NCBI GenBank assembly: GCA_025355385.1
Contig: JANXZS010000075.1
Span: forward strand, 1-57,515
From: Acidobacteriaceae bacterium
Lineage (GTDB): Bacteria; Acidobacteriota; Terriglobia; Terriglobales; Acidobacteriaceae
Direction: 5' to 3'
DNA length: 57,515 bases
The notes under the pieces were generated by a model. It worked only from the letters and a program-made list of their open reading frames with translations. It was not told the origin of the DNA and searched no databases. A program made the translations under genes and the position numbers. Each line of letters begins with the position of its first letter. The first letter of the stretch is position 1. Below are positions 1-8,551 of this stretch, in pieces.

Positions 1-2
1 CT

Positions 3-110
3 GCCCGCCAGTTGGAAAACCTTCCGGGGGGATGGGGCATCATGCTCGATGATGTGGCTGCCGGGCTGTATGCTTTGCTTATCCTGCAGTCTGCGCGCCA
101 TTGGCTTTAG
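3..110 (+). CDS. pgpA: phosphatidylglycerophosphatase A, C-terminal end (partial)
   Basis: The window opens inside a reading frame whose last 35 residues include L-P-G-G-W-G-I-M-L-D-D-V-A-A-G, followed by a hydrophobic tail and a TAG stop. This GGWGIM-x-DD-x-x-AG arrangement is the C-terminal signature of PgpA, the membrane enzyme that dephosphorylates phosphatidylglycerol phosphate to phosphatidylglycerol. Only the tail is visible, so the catalytic region cannot be checked. PgpA next to cinA is a common bacterial gene order, and plsY/gpsA further along are also phospholipid genes, which supports the call. Confidence 0.75.
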   Translation, partial: ARQLENLPGGWGIMLDDVAAGLYALLILQSARHWL

Positions 111-155
111 CGCAGACCAGGCCAGCACCGCAGATCGACGAACGACGGGACAGAG

Positions 156-1202
156 ATGACCAGGATTCTTAATCGCGAACAGAACGCAGCACTGCCGCCG
201 GTCCTTGACGCAGTCGTGCCCGGAGCAGCCTTGCCGGGTGGAGAAGTTGAGATCCAGGGAGCAAATCTGGGACCGATTGACTCCCGGATACCCACGGCAT
301 TTGTCGATAAGTCGTCGGCTCATGTGCTGCTGAGCCGCCCCGGCCGCCTGATCTTGCGAGTGCCGGAGACGCATGGCGCTGGGGAGGTGCAGATTTTTCA
401 GGGCGAGGCGTCGAGCAACACGCTGCCGCTCAAGGTAGCCCAACTGCTGGCGGACGATGTTCACGCAGTGGGCAATCCGGCGATCGATATCGCAGGGAAT
501 GTTTACGTCACCTTCTCCGGGCCCCGCGGACAGGAGACGCCGGTCTCGGTCTTCAGGGTGCCGCCCGATGGCGAGCCGGAGAAATTCGTGACCGGCATTA
601 TGAACGCCACCGGTCTGGCCATCGATCCGTCGGGCTATCTCTACGTCTCTTCGCGCAATGAGGGAACGGTTTATCGGGTGTCGCCGGATGGCGCCGCCTC
701 TGTCTACTCCGAGGGAATGGGAGTGGCGACGGGGCTGGCCTTCGACGAGAAGGGTGACCTCTACGTGGGCGACCGTTCGGGCACGATCTTCAAGATTTCG
801 CGCGACCGGCAGACCTTCGTCTTCGCGACGCTGGAGCCGAGCGTGGCCGCGTATCATCTGGCATTTGGGCTGGATGGCACGCTCTTCGTGACCGGGCCTA
901 CCACGTCGAGCCACGACAACGTTTACGCTATCGACCGCGACGGCGCAACGCGTGTGTACTATGGCGGCCTTGGCCGTCCCCAGGGATTGGCGGTCGACTC
1001 CGCCGGCGAACTGTACGTGGCGGCGTCGCTGGCGGGCAAGCGAGGCATCATTCGCATTGAGCGTTCCGGGCAGGCTTCGCTGGTGCTGGCTGGTTCCAAC
1101 CTGGTGGGGCTGGCGCTGGGCCGCGATGGAATCGCGGTGCTGGCTACGTCCACCGCCGTTTATCATGTTCCCTTGGGGATTGAGGGCCTGCGGTTCTTTT
1201 AA
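156..1202 (+). CDS. IPT/TIG-like plus NHL/SMP-30-type beta-propeller protein
   Basis: A 348-residue protein. Residues ~15–95 resemble an IPT/TIG immunoglobulin-like fold (a G-G-E-V-E-I-Q-G-A-N-L-G stretch typical of TIG strands). Residues ~105–340 hold repeated units such as GLAIDPSGYLYV, GLAFDEKGDLYV, HLAFGLDGTLFV and GLAVDSAGELYV, the blade signature of NHL/gluconolactonase-type propellers. No convincing signal peptide follows the ATG, which lies just after a GGGACAG ribosome-site-like stretch. No catalytic residues are evident, so an enzymatic role cannot be claimed; binding or scaffolding is as likely. It sits between pgpA and cinA on the same strand. Confidence 0.7.
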   Translation: MTRILNREQNAALPPVLDAVVPGAALPGGEVEIQGANLGPIDSRIPTAFVDKSSAHVLLSRPGRLILRVPETHGAGEVQIFQGEASSNTLPLKVAQLLADDVHAVGNPAIDIAGNVYVTFSGPRGQETPVSVFRVPPDGEPEKFVTGIMNATGLAIDPSGYLYVSSRNEGTVYRVSPDGAASVYSEGMGVATGLAFDEKGDLYVGDRSGTIFKISRDRQTFVFATLEPSVAAYHLAFGLDGTLFVTGPTTSSHDNVYAIDRDGATRVYYGGLGRPQGLAVDSAGELYVAASLAGKRGIIRIERSGQASLVLAGSNLVGLALGRDGIAVLATSTAVYHVPLGIEGLRFF

Positions 1203-1381
1203 TAGCCGCCGGGAAGGACTGTTGCTCGCAGGGAAGAAACTGAGACGAGGGTGCCGTTCAGGGCTGGCTTGTGCCCCGCACAAGTATTGGATTTGCAACA
1301 AGAGCTTTAAGAACAGTCTCCCTTGCTTGCATCCTGCGTTGGTTTTGGATTCGCTCGAAATGAAAGTACAGATCGGCCCAG

Positions 1382-2626
1382 ATGAACTGTGAAATCATTG
1401 CCGTCGGCTCAGAGCTCCTGACGCCGTTTCGGCAGGACACCAATTCTCTTTACGTCACCGACCGCCTTTATGAGCTGGGCGTGCGCGTTGTTTTCAAGAC
1501 AATCGTGGGGGACCGCAAGGAGCATCTTGTCGACGCCATTCACACTGGTCTGCGCCGCGTGGACATCCTCATCCTGACGGGAGGCTTGGGCCCTACCGAG
1601 GATGATCTGACGCGGCAGGCCGTAGCGACTGCCCTCAAAATCGCCTTGAAGCGCGATCCCGACCTCGTGGCCCAGCTGTATGCGCGTTTTGCCGGGAGAC
1701 GAATCCAGATGACGTCGAACAACACCCGCCAGGGCGACCGGCTGGAAAACGCGACCATCCTCGACAATGCCAATGGCACAGCGCCCGGCCAGTGGCTGGA
1801 TACTATTTATGGCGGCCATCGCAAGCTGGTGATCTTGCTGCCGGGTCCGCCTTCGGAGCTGGAGCCGATGTTCGATCAGGCGTGCATGCCACTGCTCGAG
1901 GCCGCGCTGCCGGTGAGCTTCATCGCCCGGCGTACGCTGAAGGCGGCGATGATCGGCGAGTCGGCTGCCGATGCGCGCATCGCTCCCATCTACCAGAAAT
2001 ATGGCGACGTTGAGACTACGATTCTGGCGCATACAGGCGATATCCAGCTCAATCTGCTGTGCGCAAAGAAGGCGATGGATTTAGCGCAGCGTCGTGTGGA
2101 CGAGCTGGCCGGGAAGATTGAAGAGGAGCTGGAAGACTTCATCTACTCCTCGCAGGCGGAGACACTGGAGCAGATTGTTCTCTACTACCTGGGGATGCGC
2201 GGAGCCACGCTGGCCGTGGCGGAGAGCTGTACCGGCGGATTGATGTCGCAGCGGCTGACGAGTATCGATGGCAGTTCCAGATCTTTTCTTGGGGGAGCCA
2301 TCGTCTACAGCAACGACCTGAAGACGGAGTTCGCCGACGTTCCCCGCACCCTGATCGACGACTATGGTGCGGTGAGCAGCGAAGTGGCGGAAGCCATGGC
2401 TGACGGCATCCGCGAGCGTGTTGGGGCGACCTTCGGCTGTGGCATTACCGGTGTTGCTGGCCCTGGGGGCGGCACGGAGGAGAAACCGGTGGGGCTGGTG
2501 TATGTCGCCGTCTCCGATGGAAAACATACCGATGTCCTCGAGAAGCGATTCCTGGGGGGGCGAGAGAGCATTCGCCAGTGGGCCGCCCAGCAGGCGCTGG
2601 ACATGGTGCGCCGGCGACTGATGTGA
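1382..2626 (+). CDS. cinA: CinA family nicotinamide mononucleotide deamidase-related protein
   Basis: A 414-residue protein of the usual full CinA length. The N-terminal ~165 residues match the COG1058/MoaB-like domain (EIIAVGSELL near the start, then ILTGGLGPTEDDLT and LPGPPSELEPMF). The C-terminal ~160 residues are the PncC-type NMN amidohydrolase domain (AVAESCTGGLMSQRLT, GAIVYSNDLK, GITGVAGPGGGT). The family hydrolyses NMN to nicotinate mononucleotide in pyridine nucleotide recycling, while the N-terminal domain has ADP-ribose pyrophosphatase activity in some members. The start follows a 179-nt gap without a strong ribosome site. It is followed by a hairpin and a convergent gene. Confidence 0.93.
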   Translation: MNCEIIAVGSELLTPFRQDTNSLYVTDRLYELGVRVVFKTIVGDRKEHLVDAIHTGLRRVDILILTGGLGPTEDDLTRQAVATALKIALKRDPDLVAQLYARFAGRRIQMTSNNTRQGDRLENATILDNANGTAPGQWLDTIYGGHRKLVILLPGPPSELEPMFDQACMPLLEAALPVSFIARRTLKAAMIGESAADARIAPIYQKYGDVETTILAHTGDIQLNLLCAKKAMDLAQRRVDELAGKIEEELEDFIYSSQAETLEQIVLYYLGMRGATLAVAESCTGGLMSQRLTSIDGSSRSFLGGAIVYSNDLKTEFADVPRTLIDDYGAVSSEVAEAMADGIRERVGATFGCGITGVAGPGGGTEEKPVGLVYVAVSDGKHTDVLEKRFLGGRESIRQWAAQQALDMVRRRLM

Positions 2627-2739
2627 TAACGGCGAGTCCAGACTTACCGAATCTAAATTTTCAGGCCATTCGAAGAATCGAGTCCCGGGCATTCGGCAAT
2701 GCCGCATGCAGGTGCCGCAATGAATGGTGAAAGACCGAA

Positions 2740-2772
2740 GGGGGCTGTTGAGAACAATGCTCAGCAGCCCCC
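2740..2772. terminator. bidirectional terminator-like hairpin
   Basis: A 13-bp stem (2740–2752 with 2760–2772, one G·U pair) and a 7-nt loop lie between convergent cinA and the frameshifted gene ending at 2778. Read on the minus strand it follows the stop codon by only a few bases and is followed by a moderately T-rich stretch. No long T tract is present on the plus side. Confidence 0.6.
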
Positions 2773-2777
2773 ATCCG

Positions 2778-3295
2778 CTACTTCTCCAGCTCAATCCGCC
2801 TGCCTACCGCTGTTGAACATCCTGACGAAAGCACCGTTTTCCCGTCCGGGCCGATGAATTGTGCATATGCCGTTACGTCATATTCATCTGGTGTCTTCAC
2901 ACTGATTCTCTGATTGAGAAAGAAGGTACTCACCAGGCTTCCATCCGTCGACTTCGTCACGAACGCTACGCCTAAAGCTTTGTATGCGTGATTGCCCGTG
3001 TGGATCCAAACCCCATGACCAGGCCCTCGTTGATTCGGCCCGAACTGCGGATTTGAAGTTGTGTCCGTCGTCGTCCCGCCACTTTCGTACGTGAGTAGCG
3101 AAAGGAACGGTGCCCCACAGGCATATGCGTTTGGCAGTTCCGAAGTGTCACCTGAACCATCCAGCTTCCAACCAGTGCCCTGCCTTCATCCTCTGGGTCA
3201 ACGGTTTGCGCCGCCACTCTGGCCGCTGGAGATATCCCCATCCCCACCGAAATCGTCAGGACAGACATCATCTTTAAGTACCTAGCTTTCAACAT
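2778..3295 (-). pseudogene. secreted acidobacterial-type hypothetical protein, single frameshift
   Basis: Two reading frames on the minus strand join into one sensible protein. The upstream part starts at 3295 with a signal peptide (MLKARYLKMMSVLTISVGMG, then an A-x-A-Q site) and contains GSWMVQV-x-LRNCQT. The downstream part, in the next frame, contains GPGHGVW, TDGSLVSTFFLNQRIS and a C-terminal SSGCSTAVGRR. The break falls at the four-C run 3113–3116: adding one C gives PVGAPFLSLLTYESGGT and a continuous frame of 172 residues ending exactly at the 2778 stop. I recall similar secreted proteins with this NCQT...GHGVW...GC pattern from acidobacteria; their function is unknown. Either a recent mutation or a homopolymer sequencing error would explain it. 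It is divergent from a CadC-type regulator. Confidence 0.75.
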
Positions 3296-3306
3296 TGGAT
3301 TCCTCG

Positions 3307-3357
3307 TTTAGCGAATTTTTGGTTCGACTCTGCTTGCTGGCCTATACTTTCGCTAAA
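3307..3357. promoter_or_regulatory. candidate divergent operator/promoter of the CadC-type regulator
   Basis: A perfect 9-bp inverted repeat, TTTAGCGAA at 3307–3315 and TTCGCTAAA at 3349–3357, lies in the 128-bp gap between two divergent genes. Its centres are about 42 bp (four helical turns) apart. A TTGGTT-N18-TATACT promoter-like pair (3319–3324 and 3343–3348) points toward the regulator, so the right arm would overlap its transcription start. Binding by the adjacent winged-helix regulator is inference. Confidence 0.4.
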
Positions 3358-3423
3358 GGCACGTTAAGTCGTTAGCTTCTGCTGATTTTTTTCTGAAAGC
3401 TTTGTGAAGAAGCAATCCTTCCG

Positions 3424-5208
3424 ATGAGCGGCCCCGACCCCCACATCTACGACTTTGCCGACTTCCGCGTTGATCCAGGTCAACGGCTGCTTTTGCACGG
3501 CGGCGTCCAGGTTGCGATACCACCCAAGGTTTTCGACACTCTTCTCCTACTCGTGCGGCAACAAGGCAAAATCCTCGAGAAGCAGGAACTGCTCCTTGCT
3601 CTATGGCCCGACACCGCAGTCGAAGAGAACAACCTTACCCAGCACATCTCCACCCTGCGACGCATCCTCGGTGACACCCGCGCCGAAAACCGCTTTGTCG
3701 CCACCATTTCGGGCTTTGGTTATCGCTTCATAGCTCCCGTCGAAGTTCTAGACGCCGTTTCCCAGGGACAGGAGCCCACTCGTATCGCCGTACTCCCCTT
3801 CGAAAACCTAGGCGCTGGCCCCGAACGCGAATACCTCGCCGACGGACTCACCGAAGAAACTATCGTTGCCTTGGGACAGATCGACCCTCTGCACTTGACA
3901 GTCATCGGCCGTACCTCGGTGATGCGCTATAAACGCACCCCCCGGACCCTCGCAGAGATTGGCGAGGAACTCAAGGCCGCCTACCTTATCGAAAGCTCCC
4001 TTCGCGCCGAAGGCGATCGTCTCCGCATTACCTCCAAGCTGATCCGGGTCTCCGACCAGCTTCAGATTTGGTGCGCGTCCTATGAAAGTGAACCTGTGAG
4101 CATGTTTGCCTTCCAGCGCGAACTGAGCGTTGCCATTGCCGAGCAGGTCCGCCTCCGCCTGTCCCCCAGCCGCATTAGTGCTCTCGGACGCCGCCAGACT
4201 CAAAGCCCCGAAGCATACGACCTCTATCTGCACGGACGGCATTTCTGGAATCAGCTGACGGGTCCTACCACGCGCCGCGCCATCGAGTACTTTACCCGCG
4301 CCACCAACCTCGATCCTCATTACGCACTTGCATGGGCGGGCCTCGCCGACTGTTATTCCTCATTACCCATCCACGCCGACATCCCGCCACTGGTCATCAT
4401 GGAGAAGGCCCGCGACGCCGTTGCCAATGCCCTGGCCGCGGACCCGAACCTGGCCGAGGTGCAGACCGCCCTCGGCATCTTCAAGTTCTTCCTGGACTGG
4501 GACTGGTCCGCCGCAGAGGACGCATACCGCCGGGCGATTGTGCTGGACCCCAACTACCCCCTCGTCCATCGCATGCTCGGCATCGACCTTTCCCACGCCT
4601 GCCGCCACAGCGAAGCCCGCTCCGCGATGCAACGTGCGCGGGAACTGGATCCGCTCTACGTCATGCATCAATCGCTCTCATCGCAAATTGCTTTTGCAGC
4701 ACGCGACTTTGCCGCTGCGGCCCAGTTTGCTCGGCAGGCTATCGTTATCGACCCTGAGTTCTGGATCGCCCAACTCCATCTGGCGCAGGTTTCCGTTGAA
4801 TCCGGAGATTACGAAGTCGCACTCGACGCCCTCAATAAAAGCGGTTGCCTAAGCGTCCGCAACAGCAAAATCCTATCTCTTCGCGGCTATATCTTCGGGA
4901 AAATGGGCCGCTCTGTCGAAGCCTTCGAGATCATTCAAACTCTCGAAGCTATTGGTCGTGAGTGCTATGTTCCTCCCTATGCCACGGCGCTCGTCCATGC
5001 CGGCCTGGGCCAGGAGGACCTCGCACTGGAACGCCTGGAACGTGCTCTCCAATTACACGACGTGCACCTTATTTTTCTACCCATCGACCCTAAGTGGGAT
5101 CGCTTTCGCAGCAATCCCCGCTTCATCGAAGTCCTGCATAGCTGCGCGTTCTACGCCTATCCTGGTTCCCAGTCGACCTTGAACTCCGCTCCGTTTCTCC
5201 ATTCATGA
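3424..5208 (+). CDS. CadC-type winged-helix transcriptional regulator with TolB-like and TPR domains
   Basis: A 594-residue protein. Residues ~8–105 form an OmpR/CadC-type winged helix (AIPPKVFDTLLLLV early, KQELLLALWPDTAVEENNL in the middle and the terminal hairpin ATISGFGYRFIAPV). Residues ~115–265 resemble the TolB N-terminal/adenylate-cyclase-associated domain (RIAVLPFENLGAGPEREYLADG, then LIESSLRAEGDRLRI). The remainder is a series of TPR units (ALAWAGLADCYSSLP, NLAEVQTALGIFKF, WIAQLHLAQVS). No transmembrane segment separates the domains, unlike classical CadC, so it is probably cytoplasmic. This architecture is common in acidobacteria, generally without a known ligand. It is transcribed away from the frameshifted secreted-protein gene, a likely target. 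Confidence 0.85.
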   Translation: MSGPDPHIYDFADFRVDPGQRLLLHGGVQVAIPPKVFDTLLLLVRQQGKILEKQELLLALWPDTAVEENNLTQHISTLRRILGDTRAENRFVATISGFGYRFIAPVEVLDAVSQGQEPTRIAVLPFENLGAGPEREYLADGLTEETIVALGQIDPLHLTVIGRTSVMRYKRTPRTLAEIGEELKAAYLIESSLRAEGDRLRITSKLIRVSDQLQIWCASYESEPVSMFAFQRELSVAIAEQVRLRLSPSRISALGRRQTQSPEAYDLYLHGRHFWNQLTGPTTRRAIEYFTRATNLDPHYALAWAGLADCYSSLPIHADIPPLVIMEKARDAVANALAADPNLAEVQTALGIFKFFLDWDWSAAEDAYRRAIVLDPNYPLVHRMLGIDLSHACRHSEARSAMQRARELDPLYVMHQSLSSQIAFAARDFAAAAQFARQAIVIDPEFWIAQLHLAQVSVESGDYEVALDALNKSGCLSVRNSKILSLRGYIFGKMGRSVEAFEIIQTLEAIGRECYVPPYATALVHAGLGQEDLALERLERALQLHDVHLIFLPIDPKWDRFRSNPRFIEVLHSCAFYAYPGSQSTLNSAPFLHS

Positions 5209-5250
5209 CGGCTTTGTCTCTGCTTCCCTGCTGTTAAACTAACCAACGGA

Positions 5251-5907
5251 ATGTCGGCCACACACTACTTCGTTATTGCAGTCGTCGGGTATCTGCTGGG
5301 GTCTATCCCTTTCGGATATCTGCTAGTGCGCTTTGTGCGCCATGAAGATATTCGCGCCGTTGGCAGCGGCAATATCGGCGCGACCAATGTGCTGCGCTCA
5401 GGATCGAAGGGCCTGGGAGCCTTGACGCTGCTGCTGGACACGGCAAAGGGAGTGGCGGCAGTGTACGCCGGGGAATGGCTGGCGCACGTCTTCTTCTCGG
5501 CCAGCACATCGACCAGTATCAACCCGGGCGCAGCCGCAGCGCTCGCCGGGCTCTTTGCCTTGCTGGGACACGTCTTCCCGGTGTGGCTGGGCTTCAAGGG
5601 GGGCAAGGGAGTAGCCACGGGATTCGGAGTATTCGCTGCCCTGCTGCCCCTGGCGGCGCTGGGAACGCTGGTGGTCTTCGCGGTGGTCTTCGTGCTGTCG
5701 CGGTATGTCTCGCTGGCTTCGATTCTCTCCGCGGTTGCCTTGCCGCTGCTTGCGCTATGGCTCAACCGGGATGGTTACACTCCCCTGCTTCTGCTTGCCC
5801 TCTTTCTGATACCGACGGTGATCATCGTCAAGCATCACCAGAACATCCGGCGCCTACTCAGCGGCACCGAGTTTCGCTTTGGCAAACCGAATGGGAGTGC
5901 GGCATGA
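5251..5907 (+). CDS. plsY: acyl-phosphate:glycerol-3-phosphate acyltransferase PlsY
   Basis: A 218-residue integral membrane protein of standard PlsY length. It carries the three conserved PlsY motifs: GSGNIGATNVLR near residue 45, GHVFPVWLGFKGGKGVATG near 107–125, and a conserved hydrophobic C-terminal half ending in a basic cytoplasmic tail. PlsY transfers an acyl group from acyl phosphate to glycerol 3-phosphate, the first acylation in phospholipid synthesis. Its stop overlaps the gpsA start (ATGA at 5904–5907), indicating translational coupling with the enzyme that makes its substrate. Confidence 0.95.
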   Translation: MSATHYFVIAVVGYLLGSIPFGYLLVRFVRHEDIRAVGSGNIGATNVLRSGSKGLGALTLLLDTAKGVAAVYAGEWLAHVFFSASTSTSINPGAAAALAGLFALLGHVFPVWLGFKGGKGVATGFGVFAALLPLAALGTLVVFAVVFVLSRYVSLASILSAVALPLLALWLNRDGYTPLLLLALFLIPTVIIVKHHQNIRRLLSGTEFRFGKPNGSAA

Positions 5908-6911
5908 GCCGGATTGCAGTTCTGGGCAGCGGGGCATGGGGAACCGCCATCGCGCTGAGCCTCGCCCGGCGCGGCGGTCACGAGGTCACGCTGTGGACAC
6001 ATGCACAGGAGATCTGCGACGACATCGTAGCCCAGGGTGAGAACGTCCATTTTCTGCCGGGCTTCCCGCTGCCGCCGGAGATTCGCATCACCGCGGATCC
6101 GGTTAAGGCGGTAAGCGAAGCCGACATAGTCGTGGGCGTAGTGCCCTCGGAGTTCCTGCGACAGACCTACAAGCGCATTGCGCCATCGCTGCACGCGGGG
6201 CAGCTACTGGTCAGCGCCACCAAAGGTATTGAAGACATCACCTTCCTGCGTATGACGGAGGTGATCCACCGAACCCTTGCGGTCGAGGGCCTGCGCCTGC
6301 CTTGCGGAGTTCTCAGCGGACCGTCGTTTGCCTCGGAAGTTGCCGCCGGATTCCCTGCCGCCATCACCATCGCATTCGACGACATGGCGAATGCCGTGCT
6401 GGTACAGCGCGAATTCAGTGGTCCAACACTGCGTCTCTACTCGAGCGACGACGTGATTGGAGTGGAGTTGGGCGGGGCAATCAAGAACGTTATTGCCATA
6501 GCCTCCGGTACCGTCGCCGGACTGGGCCTGGGCTATAACAGCGCTGCTGCGCTGATCACTCGCGGGATGGCCGAGATTACCCGCCTGGCGGTGGCCTGTG
6601 GGGGACGGCGCGAGACGTTGGCTGGACTCTCCGGCATCGGCGACCTGGTGCTTACCTGTACCGGATCGCTGTCCCGCAATCGCACCGTGGGGTTTGAACT
6701 GGGCAAGGGACGCCAGCTGCCGGAGATTCTTGCAGGATTGGAAGGCAAGGTGGCCGAGGGCGTGCGTACCACCGCAGCCGCGCTCGGCTTGGCGCGACGG
6801 CATGACGTGGAGATGCCTATTACGGAGCAGATGGACATGATTCTGCATCAAGGCAAGTCTCCGCTCGAAGCCATGCGTGAGCTGATGAGCCGGCCAGGGC
6901 GAGACGAATAA
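5904..6911 (+). CDS. gpsA: NAD(P)-dependent glycerol-3-phosphate dehydrogenase
   Basis: A 335-residue protein beginning MSRIAVLGSGAWGTA, the GxGxWG nucleotide-binding fingerprint of GpsA. Other family marks are SATKGIE, a GPSFA motif near residue 138, the IKNVIAIASG catalytic-lysine region, and GIGDLVLTCTG-x-x-SRN-x-x-G in the C-terminal domain. It reduces dihydroxyacetone phosphate to sn-glycerol 3-phosphate. The frame stays open far upstream inside plsY, but the ATG at 5904 overlapping the plsY stop gives the expected length and N terminus, so I chose it. Confidence 0.95.
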   Translation: MSRIAVLGSGAWGTAIALSLARRGGHEVTLWTHAQEICDDIVAQGENVHFLPGFPLPPEIRITADPVKAVSEADIVVGVVPSEFLRQTYKRIAPSLHAGQLLVSATKGIEDITFLRMTEVIHRTLAVEGLRLPCGVLSGPSFASEVAAGFPAAITIAFDDMANAVLVQREFSGPTLRLYSSDDVIGVELGGAIKNVIAIASGTVAGLGLGYNSAAALITRGMAEITRLAVACGGRRETLAGLSGIGDLVLTCTGSLSRNRTVGFELGKGRQLPEILAGLEGKVAEGVRTTAAALGLARRHDVEMPITEQMDMILHQGKSPLEAMRELMSRPGRDE

Positions 6912-6952
6912 AGGGCCCTGCTTTGGTTGCGCCACTCCGAATGGGCGTGCAT

Positions 6953-8371
6953 ATGAACCTGAATACAACCGACAACGGCACACCGCCCGGCCTGATACGC
7001 GGTCTTGGCCTGTGGGCTGCCATTGCGGTCGTCATCGGGGCCATGATCGGGCAGTCGGTGTTCCTCGTAGCCAGCGATATGGCCCGTGAAGTGGGTTCTT
7101 CTACAAAGGTTCTGGCGGTCTGGCTTATCGGCGGCGTAGTGGTGCTGCTGGGGAGTTTTTGTTACGCGGAGCTAGGCGCGGCTATGCCCGAAGCGGGTGG
7201 CGACTACATTTATTTGAGCCGCGGACTCGGTTCCCTGTGGGGGTTCTTATACGGCTGGACGAGCACCCTGATCATGCGACCCGGTTCTGCTGCCATTATT
7301 GCTGCCGGGCTATTGCGGTTCGCGGGATTTCTCTTTCCGTCCATAGCCACTCCGCTCTTTACCTGGCACGTTCCGGTTCCGTTTCAATCGCAGCCATACC
7401 AATTCACGTTGACTGTCGCGCAGCCGTTGGCAGCATCGGTCATCGCGGCGGTCACCGCCATCAACTATTTCGGAGTCCGCACAGCAGGCCGTTTTCAAGT
7501 GTTTCTTACCTCTGTCAAAGTTGCCGTCGTGGTCGCAATCGTGATTCTCGGAGTGGCCCTCGCGAAACCGAGCGCAAGCCAGCCCGCATTTATCGCATTT
7601 CATTCTCATGCGCCATTGGAAGCATTTCTGATTGCCGTCGTGCCGGTGATGGCGGCCTACAACGGGTTCAGTTACCTGGGCCAAGTGGGCGGTGAAATAC
7701 TCAATCCGCGAAAGAACCTCCCGCTGGCCGCAATCCTGGGAACGTCGTTGGTTGTTACCCTCTATGTCCTCATCAACTGGGTCTTCTTTCATGTACTAGG
7801 CTTCTCGCGGGTGGCGCAATCCCAGCACGTTGCTTCCGATGCGGTGGCACTGCTTATTGGCGGTCCTGGTGCCAGGTGGCTGACCATCGCCCTGATCGTT
7901 TCTGCGTTTGGATCGCTCCACGCCAACTTCCTGACCGGTCCCAGAGTTCCATACGCCATGGCCCATGACGGTCTCTTCTTCGGCTTTGCGAAGCGCATTC
8001 AACCCTCGTTCCATACCCCTAGCGGTGCGCTGCTTTTTCAGGGTTGCGTGGCGATCCTGCTGGTGTTAACCGGTACATACCAGGAGCTGTATTCCTTCGC
8101 CATGTTCGCGATCGGCATATTTTTTGGATTGACAGCCTTCGCGCTTCTACGACTGCGCCTGCGAGAACCCGGGCTCGTTCGCCCATACCGAACGTTGGGA
8201 TATCCCTGGACGCCAATAGTCTTCGGCACCGCGTCCATTGCGACATCGGTGAATCTCATTCTGGTGCGACCACTCCGGTCGTCTGTTGGGCTGGCTATCA
8301 TGCTGCTTGGTATTCCGTTCTTTCGTTACTGGAGCAAGCGAGCCCGTGCCTCATCCCTCACCCCGCAGTGA
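6953..8371 (+). CDS. APC-superfamily amino acid permease
   Basis: About 472 residues with roughly twelve hydrophobic segments. The N terminus has the APC helix-1 signature (GLGLWAAIAVVIGAMIGQSVFLV, where LAT/APA members normally carry a G-x-G-I-F unwinding region), followed by CYAELGAAMPEAGGDYIYL, the classic APC helix-3 motif. This supports a proton-coupled amino acid or polyamine transporter in the inner membrane; the substrate cannot be read. Possible starts are TTG 6923, ATG 6941 and ATG 6953. None has a strong ribosome site, and I chose the one that leaves a short polar tail before helix 1. It lies 41 bases after gpsA. Confidence 0.85.
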   Translation: MNLNTTDNGTPPGLIRGLGLWAAIAVVIGAMIGQSVFLVASDMAREVGSSTKVLAVWLIGGVVVLLGSFCYAELGAAMPEAGGDYIYLSRGLGSLWGFLYGWTSTLIMRPGSAAIIAAGLLRFAGFLFPSIATPLFTWHVPVPFQSQPYQFTLTVAQPLAASVIAAVTAINYFGVRTAGRFQVFLTSVKVAVVVAIVILGVALAKPSASQPAFIAFHSHAPLEAFLIAVVPVMAAYNGFSYLGQVGGEILNPRKNLPLAAILGTSLVVTLYVLINWVFFHVLGFSRVAQSQHVASDAVALLIGGPGARWLTIALIVSAFGSLHANFLTGPRVPYAMAHDGLFFGFAKRIQPSFHTPSGALLFQGCVAILLVLTGTYQELYSFAMFAIGIFFGLTAFALLRLRLREPGLVRPYRTLGYPWTPIVFGTASIATSVNLILVRPLRSSVGLAIMLLGIPFFRYWSKRARASSLTPQ

Positions 8372-8420
8372 GACCGACTGTTTGCGTCAACTAAGAACAT
8401 GTTGGACCCGCGCACAGTTT

Positions 8421-8450
8421 CCACGTCTCAAGAGCGAGGCGCGGGCACCA
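8421..8450. repeat. degenerate REP-like palindrome copy
   Basis: The stretch CCACGTCTCAAGAGCGAGGC followed by GCGGGCACC matches the consensus seen at 27858, 32718 and 38745 (a GTCTC/GAGAC palindrome followed by a purine-rich GGGCACC). It lies between convergent genes. The right half is degraded, so this copy is less certain than the others. Confidence 0.45.
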
Positions 8451-8551
8451 AGTCTTAAGGCTTGCTCGCCGCATATCGAAGCCAGGCGCGAGACGCTGAG
8501 CCGCCTGTTGAGTTGTGAGGCCTATCTGACTGCGATGGGCAGTTGCTCCGT

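Noticed and set aside
5475-5903. Extended start for gpsA
   Set aside because: The extension lies inside plsY in another frame and adds nothing typical of GpsA; the ATG at 5904 overlapping the plsY stop fits the family.
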